This document shows positions 1 through 10,747 of a DNA stretch of 64,000 bases, one piece after another. This DNA comes from Globodera rostochiensis. Lineage: Eukaryota > Nematoda > Chromadorea > Rhabditida > Heteroderidae. Numbering within the stretch: position 1 is the first letter of the stretch; the number at the start of each line of letters is the position of its first letter. Where the stretch lies: positions 3,113,559 through 3,177,558 of the forward strand of contig JAEVLN010000009.1 of NCBI GenBank assembly GCA_018350325.1, written 5' to 3'. Under the pieces are notes generated by a model. That model worked only from the letters and a program-made list of their open reading frames with translations. It ran no database searches and was not told the DNA's origin. Made by a program: the position numbers and the translations under genes.

Positions 1-15
1 TACTCGAAAAACAAA

Positions 16-919
16 ACTGGAGATTAGGGCGAATGCGCAACTTTTGAACCGGTCCGATTTAAATTGCCCCAAAGAAAATTTTTTACAAAATCGCTTCAAA
101 GTTTTGATGTGGTGAACTTTTTGGAGTTTTTCGATTTGAGGGTGTAGAAGCCGAATGCGCAGCCCATCGGCGTTGCTTACGAAAAGATGGAGCAAACGCT
201 GCTGCATCTTTTTAAAAAAATATTGTGGCTCTAGCGTGAAGTTGAAGGTGTGCACGGCGCTGAGGCCGGTAAGCTTCAAAAACCGGCTTGGTGGGACTTG
301 ACAGTAGTGTTAGGTGCAAGAATTTTTTTGAGGAGAAAAGTTTAAGCCTAAATAGGTTGTGGTGGGGTAGTTTGACACGCTGATTTCAGAAAACAAAAAA
401 TTTTCTCTAGGACAAAGTGTCGACAAATTTTCGGACAAAATGTCTAATGGCTGGGGGCGGGCGCGTAACTGGAGATTAGGGCGAATGCGCAACTTTTGAA
501 CCGGTCCGATTTAAATTGCCCCAAAGAAAATTTTTTACAAAATCGCTTCAAAGTTTTGATGTGGTGAACTTTTTGGAGTTTTTCGATTTGAGGGTGTAGA
601 AGCCGAATGCGCAGCCCATCGGCGTTGCTTACGAAAAGATGGAGCAAACGCTGCTGCATCTTTTTAAAAAAATATTGTGGCTCTAGCGTGAAGTTGAAGG
701 TGTGCACGGCGCTGAGGCCGGTAAGCTTCAAAAACCGGCTTGGTGGGACTTGACAGTAGTGTTAGGTGCAAGAATTTTTTTGAGGAGAAAAGTTTAAGCC
801 TAAATAGGTTGTGGTGGGGTAGTTTGACACGCTGATTTCAGAAAACAAAAAATTTTCTCTAGGACAAAGTGTCGACAAATTTTCGGACAAAATGTCTAAT
901 GGCTGGGGGCGGGCGCGTA
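16..919. repeat. Tandem duplication, two 452-bp units
   Basis: The unit at 16-467 repeats at 468-919 with almost no difference, starting at CTGGAGATTAGGGCGAATGC. Each unit contains a GC-rich tail with GGCTGGGGGCGGGCGCG. The base composition and the phrase GGACAAAATGTCTAAT resemble the dispersed repeats of the right part of the window (for example near 38,540), so this end is assigned to the nematode-like genome. The duplication may be real or a collapsed or expanded assembly repeat. Confidence 0.85.
444..731 (-). CDS. Open frame in the 452-bp repeat, unrecognised
   Basis: A 95-residue standard-code frame lies on the minus strand of the second repeat unit, and the matching stretch of the first unit (about 1-281) is open too. 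The product is basic, rich in Leu, Lys and Phe, and I do not recognise it. It could be an exon of a duplicated gene, because the frame is kept in both units, or a chance frame in a repeat. No splice sites are convincing, and the C-terminal end differs between units because the sequence after the repeat edge differs. Confidence 0.3.
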   Translation of the reverse strand: MKLTGLSAVHTFNFTLEPQYFFKKMQQRLLHLFVSNADGLRIRLLHPQIEKLQKVHHIKTLKRFCKKFSLGQFKSDRFKSCAFALISSYAPAPSH

Positions 920-999
920 ATGTGGGGGAAAGTTGGGGGGAGGTTATAATATGTCATTTCAGTGGTAAGACAAAATGTCGACAAAGTGCAAACTTTTTT

Positions 1000-1130
1000 G
1001 GGATCAAGTGCCCAAGGTGGGTGGGCGAAGCCCTCTCTAAGCGAGCGAGTGGGAGAGCGCGGGCGAAGCCCGCACTAAGCGAGCGAAGCGAGCGTAGAGA
1101 AGGGTGGGAGGACGCGCGCGAAGACCTCTA
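1000..1130. repeat. GC-rich degenerate simple repeat at the left block edge
   Basis: A GC-rich tract built from short motifs such as GCGAAGC, GAGCGAG and GCGGGCGAAGCCCGC lies directly beside the start of the AT-rich block. Composition changes abruptly after about 1,130. The tract has palindromic pieces and may mark the edge of the nematode-like sequence. Confidence 0.6.
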
Positions 1131-1189
1131 CGTTTATAAATGGATGAGCAGGTTAAAATATTTTTCATACATTAGAGATGGCAATGCTT

Positions 1190-1923
1190 GATGAAATATA
1201 ATTTTATTATGTCTTAATAATCAAAAGCTGGAAGAATCTTAAAAGATTTAACCATTATTAAACGGCTTTTTAAAAAAGAAATTTTACTTTTTTTTAAAAA
1301 AAAAATTTCATTTTTCGAAGATTTTTTAATTTTCCTGGGATTTATTTTTATTATTCAGCGATGAATTTGTATTTTTAGTCATTCACATAAAAAATTGGTC
1401 TATTTGCTGCTAGAAGAAAGTTTATATTTTTAGGCTTTTCTATTATTAATGAATTAATCTTGATTTTAATAATCCGATCATCTTTTAAATATGTTATTAA
1501 TTTCTTTCTTTGAAAGTCGTGACGATCCTTTATGGTAGCCACTTCGTAATAGGTTGCGTAGCGGTATTAGCTATTCTCATGATTTTCTTATTTTCTATCT
1601 ACGGATTTGTCACATTATTTTTGTATAATTCTTGAATTTTAAAATTTCGCAATTCGATAAAAACGCTTTGAATAGATCAAGTTCTATAGTGTTAACACTA
1701 ATTTACTATTTTAAATACACATAGAAGTAAATTTTATGACACATTGTATTTAGTAAATTTTTATAGGCATTTTTAACTTTATATTTTTGGATAAATTGCG
1801 AGGGATCATTATTATACTATAAATTTTTTATTAAATGTTTGTTTCATATTGTATGATCATAACATATAAACATTGTGCATTTTAATTGAATTTTACAGCA
1901 TTTATAAAGGATAGCTCCTTTTT
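1190..1923 (-). CDS. Ciliate-code frame, truncated at the left junction
   Basis: With TAA/TAG as Gln, the minus strand is open from just below a TGA at 1,924-1,926 down into the GC-rich tract at about 1,130, with a possible ATG at 1,858-1,860. The best part (about 1,400-1,580) is rich in charged residues, includes RYATYYEVATIKDRHDF, and has a GC patch with codon structure. No stop is reached before the composition change, so the gene seems cut by the junction. The product is not recognised. Confidence 0.45.
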
Positions 1924-2194
1924 TCAACGCTAGATTTACTATTGTTTTCATTATCTTTCAGTTCAGTTTGTTTTAGCAAAGCTTTTAAAATTTAGATTTT
2001 TTAGTTTTTCAGCTTATTATAAATAAAAGAACGTTTTTTTAAACTAACGGTTTTAATCCTGCTTGCTTTTTTGATGTTTGCTATAAAATTGAACGATTTT
2101 TTAACATCTCAAATAATAATAAATAAATTGGAAATATTAATTTTATTTATCCAAATTGCATCCGACGAGTGTTATCAAATTGTTTTTCAATAAT

Positions 2195-2869
2195 TCAAAG
2201 GGCGATTAACTGACTTTTTGTACCAGCATTAGTAGCAAGATGTTGACAGCAATCTAAGTAAAGTGACTGATATTGATTTGGAAAAATAATTTAATTCTTA
2301 TAACATTAAGTACTTCCAATCAATTCTCTCTGAAATTAACTTTCAAATTTAATTTCTGTTTGATTTTATTCTGCGTTGATTTGTTTTGGAACAATTTTAT
2401 TTTATGTTGAACTTTTAAATAATTTGTTTGCGTTGAATAAAACATCCAAACTTTTCCATAATACTTTTAAACATTAAATATGAGAATATTCGTGATTAAG
2501 TTACTTTATCACAAAATATTACATTTTAGACAAATTTTTGATAAATAACTCAAAATTAATTTTTTAAAATCCTTTTGGCACTTACGGTCGCTGAATATAT
2601 ATTTTATCTCCTTAGGTTTAGCGACGATTTTTCAGCAAAAATTGTTGAATGCACAGATTAAATACTTTACAAACACAAAGCAACACGTTTTTATAATTTA
2701 TTAATTTAAAAGTACGCATTTTTAATATAAAGATTATTGTATTTTAAAATTTATTTGCAGAAAGTTAGCTCCAGTTTTTCTTTTAGTTCAAATTGCTTTT
2801 ATTTCCGGTGTAATAATATCGAACCTTAAAACTATCTTGTTGGTATTTAATGTAAGATGCACTTAGCAT
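2195..2869 (-). CDS. Ciliate-code frame, 224 residues, unrecognised
   Basis: This frame starts with ATG at 2,869 and ends at a TGA at 2,195-2,197. It contains many in-frame TAA/TAG codons that would be Gln. Two GC patches in the same frame (about 2,160-2,260 and 2,575-2,645) read as ordinary protein, for example YLDCCQHLATNAGTKSQL near the C-terminus. The start codon directly follows the TGA of the next upstream frame, which is in the same phase. No family is recognised. Confidence 0.45.
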
Positions 2870-3305
2870 TCATTTATGATAACTTCCATTGCCACACATG
2901 TTATAATAGTGTTTTTTTGGTTTGATCCACGTGACAACATTCTTCGTTCTTCCATAAACCGTACAAACTTCGGAAATAGTGAATGGTCTTTGTTTCATTG
3001 TATGCAATTTATTTACAATTATATCACTTTTTCTCATGTTTGATTATGTACATTTTTTTTTTCTAGATGAAATGATATTTATTTATGCTTTAAAGTGGCT
3101 TTATCTAATTCAAAATAGTGGAAATCGATTTAATCGTCGATGTTATAATTTTGAAAATTGTAATCTTCAATTGTATGTAAATGTAATCATTCTAGAAAAT
3201 TTATTATTATTTGATAATTTATGGATTTATTTTAGTAAACTAGTTTGCAAATACAGTTTTGACGAGGCAAAAAAATTTGAAATATTCGACTTCTTTAGGT
3301 TTCAT
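2870..3305 (-). CDS. Ciliate-code frames with probable frameshift
   Basis: Two overlapping minus-strand frames are open under TAA/TAG = Gln: 3,024-3,305 (starts ATG at 3,303-3,305, 93 residues, MKPKEVEYFKFF...) and 2,870-3,109, whose C-terminal part includes TISEVCTVYGRTKNVVTWIK. Together they look like one gene split by a base gain or loss near 3,030-3,100. The second frame ends in TGA at 2,870-2,872, immediately before the ATG of the next frame. The products are not recognised. Indel errors in this block are likely for other reasons (see the inverted repeat at 21,556/23,377). Confidence 0.4.
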
Positions 3306-3852
3306 CGGCAGTGCGAAATTAAATATTAAATCATAAATAAATTTTTACTAATTTTAAACTACACAAACATTCAAAATTATTCACGATCTTAAAACTAATT
3401 CAACATTTTTTAAAATCTTTTAAGGGTTTCTTCGTTTTGCAATTATGAGCATTTATTTATAACCATTCCAATTTGCACTACGTTTAGGGAGTGTCAGTGA
3501 AACATACTGAAATTGAATGAGTATTAAGATTATTAAAATATGTTTTTTTTACCAAATTTTTCTAATAATTTTTAACGAATACGGCTGTTTGTGCGACTTT
3601 AAACCTTGAGTTTTTTAACCGTAAAAACATTAGTTAAAATATTAATATTTTTTTGCCTTTTTTCAATACAATAGTATTTTATTCCTAAAAAAGAATTCCA
3701 TTTATTTTCACTTCTTTTTAATAATAAATTTTTTTAATTAGAATTTTGAGTTAAACAAGTTATTTTAAAAATAAAAATTTAATCTTTTGCAGTTATCTAG
3801 AATATGAAAAATATTCACAATAACAAAAATAAATAATTAATATATTGTTTGA

Positions 3853-4227
3853 TACGTAAATGGATAGTGTGGACTCAGTATAATTAGTGTGGGAGGAGTC
3901 ACGACCCCAACACTTGGAAGATCAAAAATCCGATTTGACGTTGGAAGGACAGCGAGTACTACATCGCAGAAGAAGATTTGTGACTTCGCACCAGGCAAGG
4001 TTATCAATGAAACATTCAAAAAGAAATATTTACATCGGCAAAAAAGATAAATATTTATATTTAATATTCATTATGAGTATGTTTAATTAAATTTATTTAA
4101 ATTCATCTATCAAAACCAACGCACCTTAAAAATACCTTTGTAATTATAATAAGAATAAAACACCTTTATTATTCAGTACGAAAAAGATCCACCTTTAATA
4201 TTTTTATCGAGTAATAAATAAAAATGA
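3853..4227 (+). CDS. Ciliate-code frame, 124 residues, unrecognised
   Basis: The plus-strand frame runs between TGA at 3,850-3,852 and TGA at 4,225-4,227. Its first half (3,880-4,020) is a GC-richer patch, reading GGVTTPTLGRSKIRFDVGR and so on without any stop in either code. The second half has several TAA codons and reads as a Gln-rich tail. There is no good ATG near the start, so it may be an inner exon or have lost its 5' end. An alternative frame of 67 codons overlaps it in standard code. Confidence 0.4.
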
Positions 4228-5114
4228 TATAAAAAAATTAAACCTTATTCATTATTAGGCAAAAGTATCATAAAATAGAAAGGACATATAAAATGGACAA
4301 AACCAATTGGATCTATATTAAACTGTACGAGTTAAATTATTGAAAATGACAACTCTATATAAAATGTCAGCTACGCAACAAAAGAACTTTTGCTAAACCA
4401 GAGGGTTACTTTTTTTAAACGCAAAACTTTCAAATAAAATATATAAAAGCGTTCTAATAAAAACATAAAATATGCAAAATCATTGAATGTTATTGGAATT
4501 AAAATAATTACAGTGTTAAAAGTAAATAAAAAATCATAAAATAAAATAATGTGTAACAAAAATTTTAACCTAACAATGAAAAAAACGCAACACTAAATTG
4601 GCACCAATTTTCCTAATTAAAAATGAAAAAGCGAATTTTTGCCGTGTTGAATTAATTTCTTCGGCCCGCGAGTATCTTTTTGTTTTATTTGCGTAACTTA
4701 CTTAATTAATATCAAAAATACAAAAAATTTATAATTTCTGTCTACAGAAATAAGGTGGCGTGGACATACCAGTTATTTTCATGCGTGGCAACTTACCAAG
4801 TGCAGTGTAACAAATTAATTAAGCTTAATAATACACACGTGCCAAGATTGTAAAAATCGATTATTCATTATTCGTCAACTCTTCTATGAATTACAAAATA
4901 AATAATTGAATTAAAAGTAAAGTAAACAAAAATAATAAGCCAGAGATTGAATGGTCTGTTCAAGGAAAATAACCAAATTAATAAAACGATTTGTCACAAG
5001 TAAAATTAAACCAGAGATACCACTACATTTTGAAATGGCAATGCAAAAATACTACAAAGTCATTTTTGATAAAATTGACAAAACAAATAAAAGACTAAAT
5101 CCAGAAGTTATTGA
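4228..5114. other. AT-rich interval with one small exon-like patch
   Basis: Most of this interval is plain A-rich sequence. The only patch with codon-like structure is about 4,745-4,805 on the plus strand (GGVDIPVIFMRGNLPSAV, ending in TAA), preceded by CTACAG, which could be a splice acceptor. I see no complete gene. Confidence 0.4.
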
Positions 5115-5165
5115 TTATAAACATTACTAAAGTAAGCATTAAAATTCCAATTAAAAGCACAATCC

Positions 5166-5969
5166 ATGAGAAAATTTGGCACATAGGGTTAGCGTCATTT
5201 TGCTAAAGAAGCGCATCTTTACCGGGCGCAAATTTAAAAAACAATTAAAAACTAAATAGAATAAATTTAAACAAAACTCAAAAATTAACTTTCTTCAAAA
5301 TTAACCATTTAAATCAAAACTAATAATCTATCAGTGTAAAATACATAATAAAAAGAATACCGTCTCCGTTTAAAGACGAGTCTGCAAATTGAGGAAATAA
5401 CGAAGTGCTGTCCATATTCTTTTTTCGTATACGTGCCGGCGAATTCCGAGCATGTGAATGGATGGCGGCTCGAGAAATTAAAAAAAATCAACCACCATTC
5501 TGCCCACTATTCGAATATCAATTAACGTAAAAAGAATATTAAGAAATTAAATACTTCTTAATCAAAAAAGCACAGGTTTATTTATAAACTTAAAAAAATA
5601 AAAGTAAAATCAATCTCGCCGTTGGCACATAGTTCTAGAAAAATACGGAATATTGTTGCATTTCCAAAATCTATTATTTCTATTCTATAGATTAAGTTCA
5701 TCAATAAATAAAACATTATTTAAAAAATAATCTATAAATTATATATTGTTTTAACTTTAACTTAAAATAACAGAAATTTATAAGCTAAAAAGTGGATAAA
5801 AAAGTTTCATATATTAGATATTAAAGTAATTGTAAAAAAAGATTTTTGGATGGCCATATTAGTAAATCTCAGTAAAAATATAAAACAAAACAAAAAATGC
5901 TTACTCGGTTCATACTGGCAACAATTTTTATTCTAACTATAATAAAATAAACTAATTCCAAAGGAATGA
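5166..5969 (+). CDS. Ciliate-code frame, 267 residues, unrecognised
   Basis: ATG at 5,166-5,168, TGA at 5,967-5,969. GC patches at 5,155-5,240 and 5,370-5,510 fall in the same frame with high third-position GC. The first contains two in-frame TAG codons within MRKFGTQGQRHFAKEA; the second reads CCPYSFFVYVPANSEHVNGW. The later part is Lys- and Ile-rich. An overlapping frame (5,393-6,169) is also free of TGA, which shows that frame length alone is weak evidence here; this one is preferred on codon structure. Product not recognised. Confidence 0.45.
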
Positions 5970-6646
5970 CATCAGCCTGTTTTGGCATTGCCTATACTTC
6001 AAACCAAATAAATAAAAAGATTAAATTTTTTTATTCGTAACTTTATTATAAGTCGAAAAAATTTATTTAAAAAACAAACTCTTCAACCCAAATAAAATAT
6101 CCTCGTCCTTCTCAAATGTTATTTTAAACAGAAATTATTATAATTGTTACGTAATTTTTTATTTTTTGATAATTATGTAGTTGCTTAAATTTTTTATGAA
6201 CTTTAACAACATCATTATGACTCTATGGTATTCGATACAACCAAAATTTTTTTATAGAAATATATTAAATTTTTTTAATTGGTATTATATTTGTGTTTAA
6301 TTTAATCACTCTACAAAATAAATTAAAAAAAACAGAAGACAAAAATAAACAATCTTTAATATCGGTAAAAATTTAAATGAATAAACGGTGACTAACAAAA
6401 CGGATCAAAATAAGAAAGTTCTTAAAGCATGTTAGAGAACAAAATTTCAATTATTATATAAATGTCATCTACATGTTTACCGTTAAAGCATATGTAGGCT
6501 TGAATGTACGGAAAAATAAAATAGAATAATAACAAGTCTTTTAACAGAAAAAAGTCTTAATTGGCTTAAATACTCTTTATCGAAAAAAGTAGTCAGTGAA
6601 ATAACACAAGCATCGTTGAAAACAAATTATTTTAAACTTATATTGA

Positions 6647-7372
6647 AGAATAACTGTATCCATTGACCACCAAATGGCACAACTGCAACAGATTTTTGAG
6701 ATCGACAAGCGCTAATACGCTGGCGACATCGAAGAATGCTCGCGACTTTATTTGAATAAATTTTAGTCATCAATGCAAAAATTGTAAAATGCGTACAAAG
6801 ACCGCATTAACACGAAGTGTCCGGGCGATAGCCCCTCCGGAATAACTAGATAAGAAATGAAGTAATAGTGGCAAGAAAACTCGAATAAAACAGATGATCC
6901 TACCGCAATAAAATAATCACCAAATAGTTAAAATAAAACTTACTAATAAAAAAACAATAATTTTAACATAACATATCATTATCAAAAATCAACCCAAAAA
7001 TACTTATTTCAATAAATAAAAAATTAATTAATTAGCTTTCAAACCCAGACAAAAAAAAAACATTAAAAAAATTTCGCGGCAAATTACACATTTATTTTAT
7101 AATATTAGATTAATCAATAATTTCGGTTGAGATTTGGGTTTAAACACGAATTTAACAATTATCTTCATTGCAAGATCTACGCATGTGCGAATACAAAATC
7201 AACAAACATGCGTACTATTTAGGGTTCAACGGTAAATATAAAATTAAAGATAAGTAGATCGCAAAAGTAATAAAAATAAACACCCGATAAATAGTATTAA
7301 ATAATAATATAAATAAAAGCCAACAGTTTACAAAAAAATTAATACAAAAAAAAATTCTCTCAAGCAATTTGA
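6647..7372 (+). CDS. Ciliate-code frame, ~240 residues, coiled-coil-like N-terminus
   Basis: Open between TGA at 6,644-6,646 and TGA at 7,370-7,372, with a plausible ATG at 6,674-6,676. The N-terminal 80 residues are encoded by a GC-richer patch and look like an amphipathic helix (MAQLQQIFEIDKRQYAGDIE), then a Cys/Pro turn (CPGDSPSG), then a Gln-rich stretch. Within that patch TAA or TAG occurs at six or more places, each at a position where Gln fits, while TGA is absent. This is one of the clearest cases for the altered code. The rest is low-complexity Asn/Gln/Lys sequence. Family not recognised. Confidence 0.5.
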
Positions 7373-7915
7373 AATTGTCAAAAAATTTAAATATTTTAAT
7401 TTAAAATGACCCTTTTAACTATTCAAAAATTATACTTGATAATAAAGAAATCAATGTGGAGCCGACAATTTAGAACTTTTTTGATTTTGTTTTTTTCTTC
7501 CTTGGAGATAAAAGAAAAATTTTGAACTTTCCAATTAAAAAAGCATATATTTGTTTAAATAAGGATTTTTTGGGCATATGTTATTTTAGAGTCAAATATA
7601 TAAAGTTGCCATAGGTATTAATTGTTAAATGCCGCCTTATTTTTAAGAATACTATAATTATTTTTGATTTGCTCAAATCTTTTGTTTAAACCCATTTAAA
7701 AAACTCTCTATCTTCCCGAATTGTTCAACATGGTGCGACTTCATAAAATACCAGTAACTAAAAAAATTTGTTAAATTTAACTGTTTGCCGAACCGGCGTC
7801 AAATTGTTCATTTATTTTTATCTCTTAGCAATTCGTCTTCAAATAAATAAATATTTAGTTTATTTTGCTTCGAATGCTTGATAAGCTTTGTGGTTTTAAT
7901 CTGAATATTATTTCA

Positions 7916-8383
7916 TCATTGAAATATTGTTTACTGCATTTCATATTTTTGTTTTATGTTTTGTTGTATAATAAAAATTTGTTATTTATTTTAAAAGTTA
8001 ATTCTGATTTAATGCGTTCGCGTAATGGTATCGTAGCCATTCAAAGGTTGAATTAAACTGAAGCCAAACAAGAAACTTCGATCCTTCTTGGGGTGCTACT
8101 AGATTTTGTTTATCCCAAAATCAAACAGTGAAATGATGTGGGCACGATGGCCCATGCGTAGCCTTGAAAGTAATGCTGGTCCCTTTTAAAGAAAATAATC
8201 AAATTAAGTTAAGGATTTTGATTTGAAATTTCTTACAAACCATAGCAAACTTTATTTCTTTTATAATTTAATTATAATATATGGTTTTCCTACGATTTAA
8301 ATTTGGATAACAAAAATTTTTACTATTATTCGTTCGTATTTTATAATTCTCAACAAACTTGATGTTTAAACATATATTTTCAT
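7916..8383 (-). CDS. Ciliate-code frame, 155 residues, unrecognised
   Basis: Minus-strand frame from ATG at 8,381-8,383 to a double TGA at 7,913-7,918. A GC patch at 8,010-8,190 reads SRLRMGHRAHIISLFDFGIN followed by two adjacent TAG codons (Gln-Gln) and a charged segment. Another minus-strand frame of the same patch is nearly as protein-like, so the phase is uncertain. No family recognised. Confidence 0.35.
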
Positions 8384-8404
8384 ATCCAGTGATTGTTCAA
8401 TTTT

Positions 8405-10525
8405 TCAAATAATTTATTTTAGCATCGGCAATGTTTTATTACAAATAAAATGTTTTAATTTTTTTATAATTGCTTTTTTCCCGAATGATAATTTGACTTG
8501 GAATTTTATTCATTATCTAGATTATCTTTGATTTTAATTTCTTTTATTTTGTTGGTCTAAACCAATCAGAAAACGTATAGAGATTGGTTTATGAAATGAG
8601 AACTTTTAAAACCCCCACATTTCATCATATACGTTAGAGGAGGCAACATAGCTCTTCCTTTTTTCTTTAAAAATTAAATGTCTAATAAAACCACAGCTAA
8701 CTTATTTTAATATTATTTCAAATAAATAAAACCCCGTAATGTTAAATAATAAAACCACTCAACAGTGATAATAATGAACTAGTGCTTTCTCCCTTAGGGG
8801 AAAAGCCCTGAATCAATTCAGAAAATATTATTTAAACTCAAATATTTGGTTAAAAATTTATAAAGTTACAAAACTGAACAAATAATGAAAAAAATTGTAA
8901 AACCAAATTTTAAGAGCAAAAATATACAAAGAAATAATTAATTAATTCAAATATTTATATTTTATGATAATATAATATAGTTAAAAAGTTACCTGTTATA
9001 AAAAAATTTAATTAATATTTAATTGTAAAAGCATTAAACATGAATGCGTCAATAAATTAATTTTCCTGAAAGCTGGTTTATATTCTTAATACATGATAAT
9101 ATTGATAAATGACTCAAGAAACCAATACCACTTTTTCAATCAGCAGAAAACTAAATATTCTAAAATTGAATTTAAATAAAAAAATAACTAATCGGCTTTG
9201 CTCAAGTCTAAAAATTTATCAAAAGAAAATATAGTGCCCTAAATTCATAATAATTTTAAAATTTAATTGGGTTTTATTACAAACAAAAACCAAAGGTTTT
9301 AACAATTTAAATATTTCAAAAAATATTTTTTATTTACAATTGACGAAAGTTTCAAGTCATCAACTTAATCATATTCCATTCGAAATGAAACAAGTAAAAA
9401 CAAATAATTCTAATGTAATAAAAAGTTAGCATTCTACAAAATAAATCAATTACCTTGTCTTAAGCCACCCTTTAGAATAAATCAATTTATTTTATTTTTT
9501 GAAGAAATAGTGTGCTAAAAAGAGAGAGTCAGACGGTTAGAGTAATTTGGTCATCAACGCACCCCATCTAATAATTTTTTAGTTACTAGACTCACAAGAA
9601 GAAAAAATGATCTATTAAATATCTTGAGTAAATAATATTCAAATTACTAAGCCTACTTAGTTAAAATAAAATTATCTTCCGATTTAAAGGGAATGGCTAA
9701 GTCTACAGTCCGATCAGAGTATGAAAAAATATACCAAAAAACAATGCCCTTATCTTATTGTCTACTTTGGTTCATAAACATCCTCATTCGTAAACTTTAT
9801 CAAAAATTAAAAAAAAAAATTGGTTATTAGAAATTTTTGACTTAATTGCGCAATGTGCCGTTCGTGTCTTGGATTACACTGTTGTTAATAATAAATAACT
9901 TTTAATTAATGCAAAAAACATTCAAATATTAATGTTTAGCGACGGGAAATGAAAATGCATAGGAAAGTAGTACTGAAACCTAGGCCGCCAATCAAAAAAT
10001 TTAAATTTATTCAAAAATATTTAATTATTTTAATTTTAAATGATAATTGAATTTCGAATAAATACATTTTAAAAATGATTAATTTTTTTAATTCTGAAGG
10101 CCTTAAAAATTTAAAATTTATTAATCATAATATACATGCACAACCCTAAAGTAAATTTATCTCAGATTAAGAGTAAAAAAGGCCTTTAAAAATAAGAAAA
10201 TGAAGGCCTATAAATGAATTGCTTTTAATGGAACAAAAAATTAAAGTGTAAAAAAAATTAATGTTACAAAGGAGCGAATTTAATTATAGATTTACAAATA
10301 TCAAATTCACTACAAAAATAATTTAAAACATTAAAAATTTAAATAAAAGTACCGACGATAATAAAAGATTATTTTTAAATATTTTGTCACATAAATCTAG
10401 GAACTGACGCAAAATGCAAAAAAAAGAAAAGTATAATTTAATGGGATGCCGCATCATTTTTAAAAATTGTACTTTATTGTATATTATCATAGGTTAAAAA
10501 TAAATTTAAAAAAAAAGTTACATGA
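8405..10525. other. AT-rich interval, no resolved gene
   Basis: Apart from one copy of the ~105-bp repeat at 9,490-9,590 and weak GC patches near 8,760-8,820 and 9,930-9,990, I see only A-rich sequence. Open frames under the altered code exist, but none has convincing codon structure. Confidence 0.4.
9490..9590 (+). repeat. Solo copy of the ~105-bp repeat arrayed at 24,682
   Basis: The segment containing GTGCTAAAAAGAGAGAGTCA, then GACGGTTAGAGTAATTTGG and CATCAACGCACCCCATCTAA matches the tandem units at 24,682-25,015 over about 95 bp with very few differences. The match ends sharply within AGTTACT. Two sites 15 kb apart point to a dispersed repeat inside the AT-rich block. Confidence 0.9.
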
Positions 10526-10747
10526 ACCCTTTATCAGAAGTTTTATTTAAAAAATCTAATCATTATTTACCATTAAATACAAGCACAACAAACCTCCTAA
10601 ATTTTAGATACGTTAATTCGAAAGATTCTGACAAGCTGGATATATATAAATGAAAATGAATATTAAGCTGTTAATAAAGCAGAAACAAATGACGAGTTCA
10701 CCGAGGGCTGCGTGACCAAATTTGCATGCTTCTAGCTGGAGGCGTGA
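10526..10747 (+). CDS. Ciliate-code frame, 73 residues, C-terminal part
   Basis: Open from after TGA at 10,523-10,525 to TGA at 10,745-10,747. The last 30 residues come from a GC patch and read NKAETNDEFTEGCVTKFACF, with an in-frame TAG near the end. It looks like the C-terminal end of a gene whose 5' part is not resolved. Not recognised. Confidence 0.35.

Noticed and set aside
1510..1640. Hydrophobic plus-strand frame (ILYGSHFVIGCVAVLAILMI), first taken for a cytochrome oxidase piece
   Set aside because: It does not match COX3 motifs on inspection, and the minus-strand frame through the same patch is longer and richer in charged residues.
2979..3329. 116-residue standard-code frame, plus strand
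   Set aside because: Low-complexity Phe/Ile/Leu-rich, and antisense to coding-like frames on the minus strand.
5393..6169. 258-codon frame under code 6 including FFFRIRAGEFRACEWMAARE
   Set aside because: The overlapping frame 5,166-5,969 has better codon structure in the same GC patches and includes an upstream patch. This shows that TGA-free length alone misleads in AT-rich DNA.
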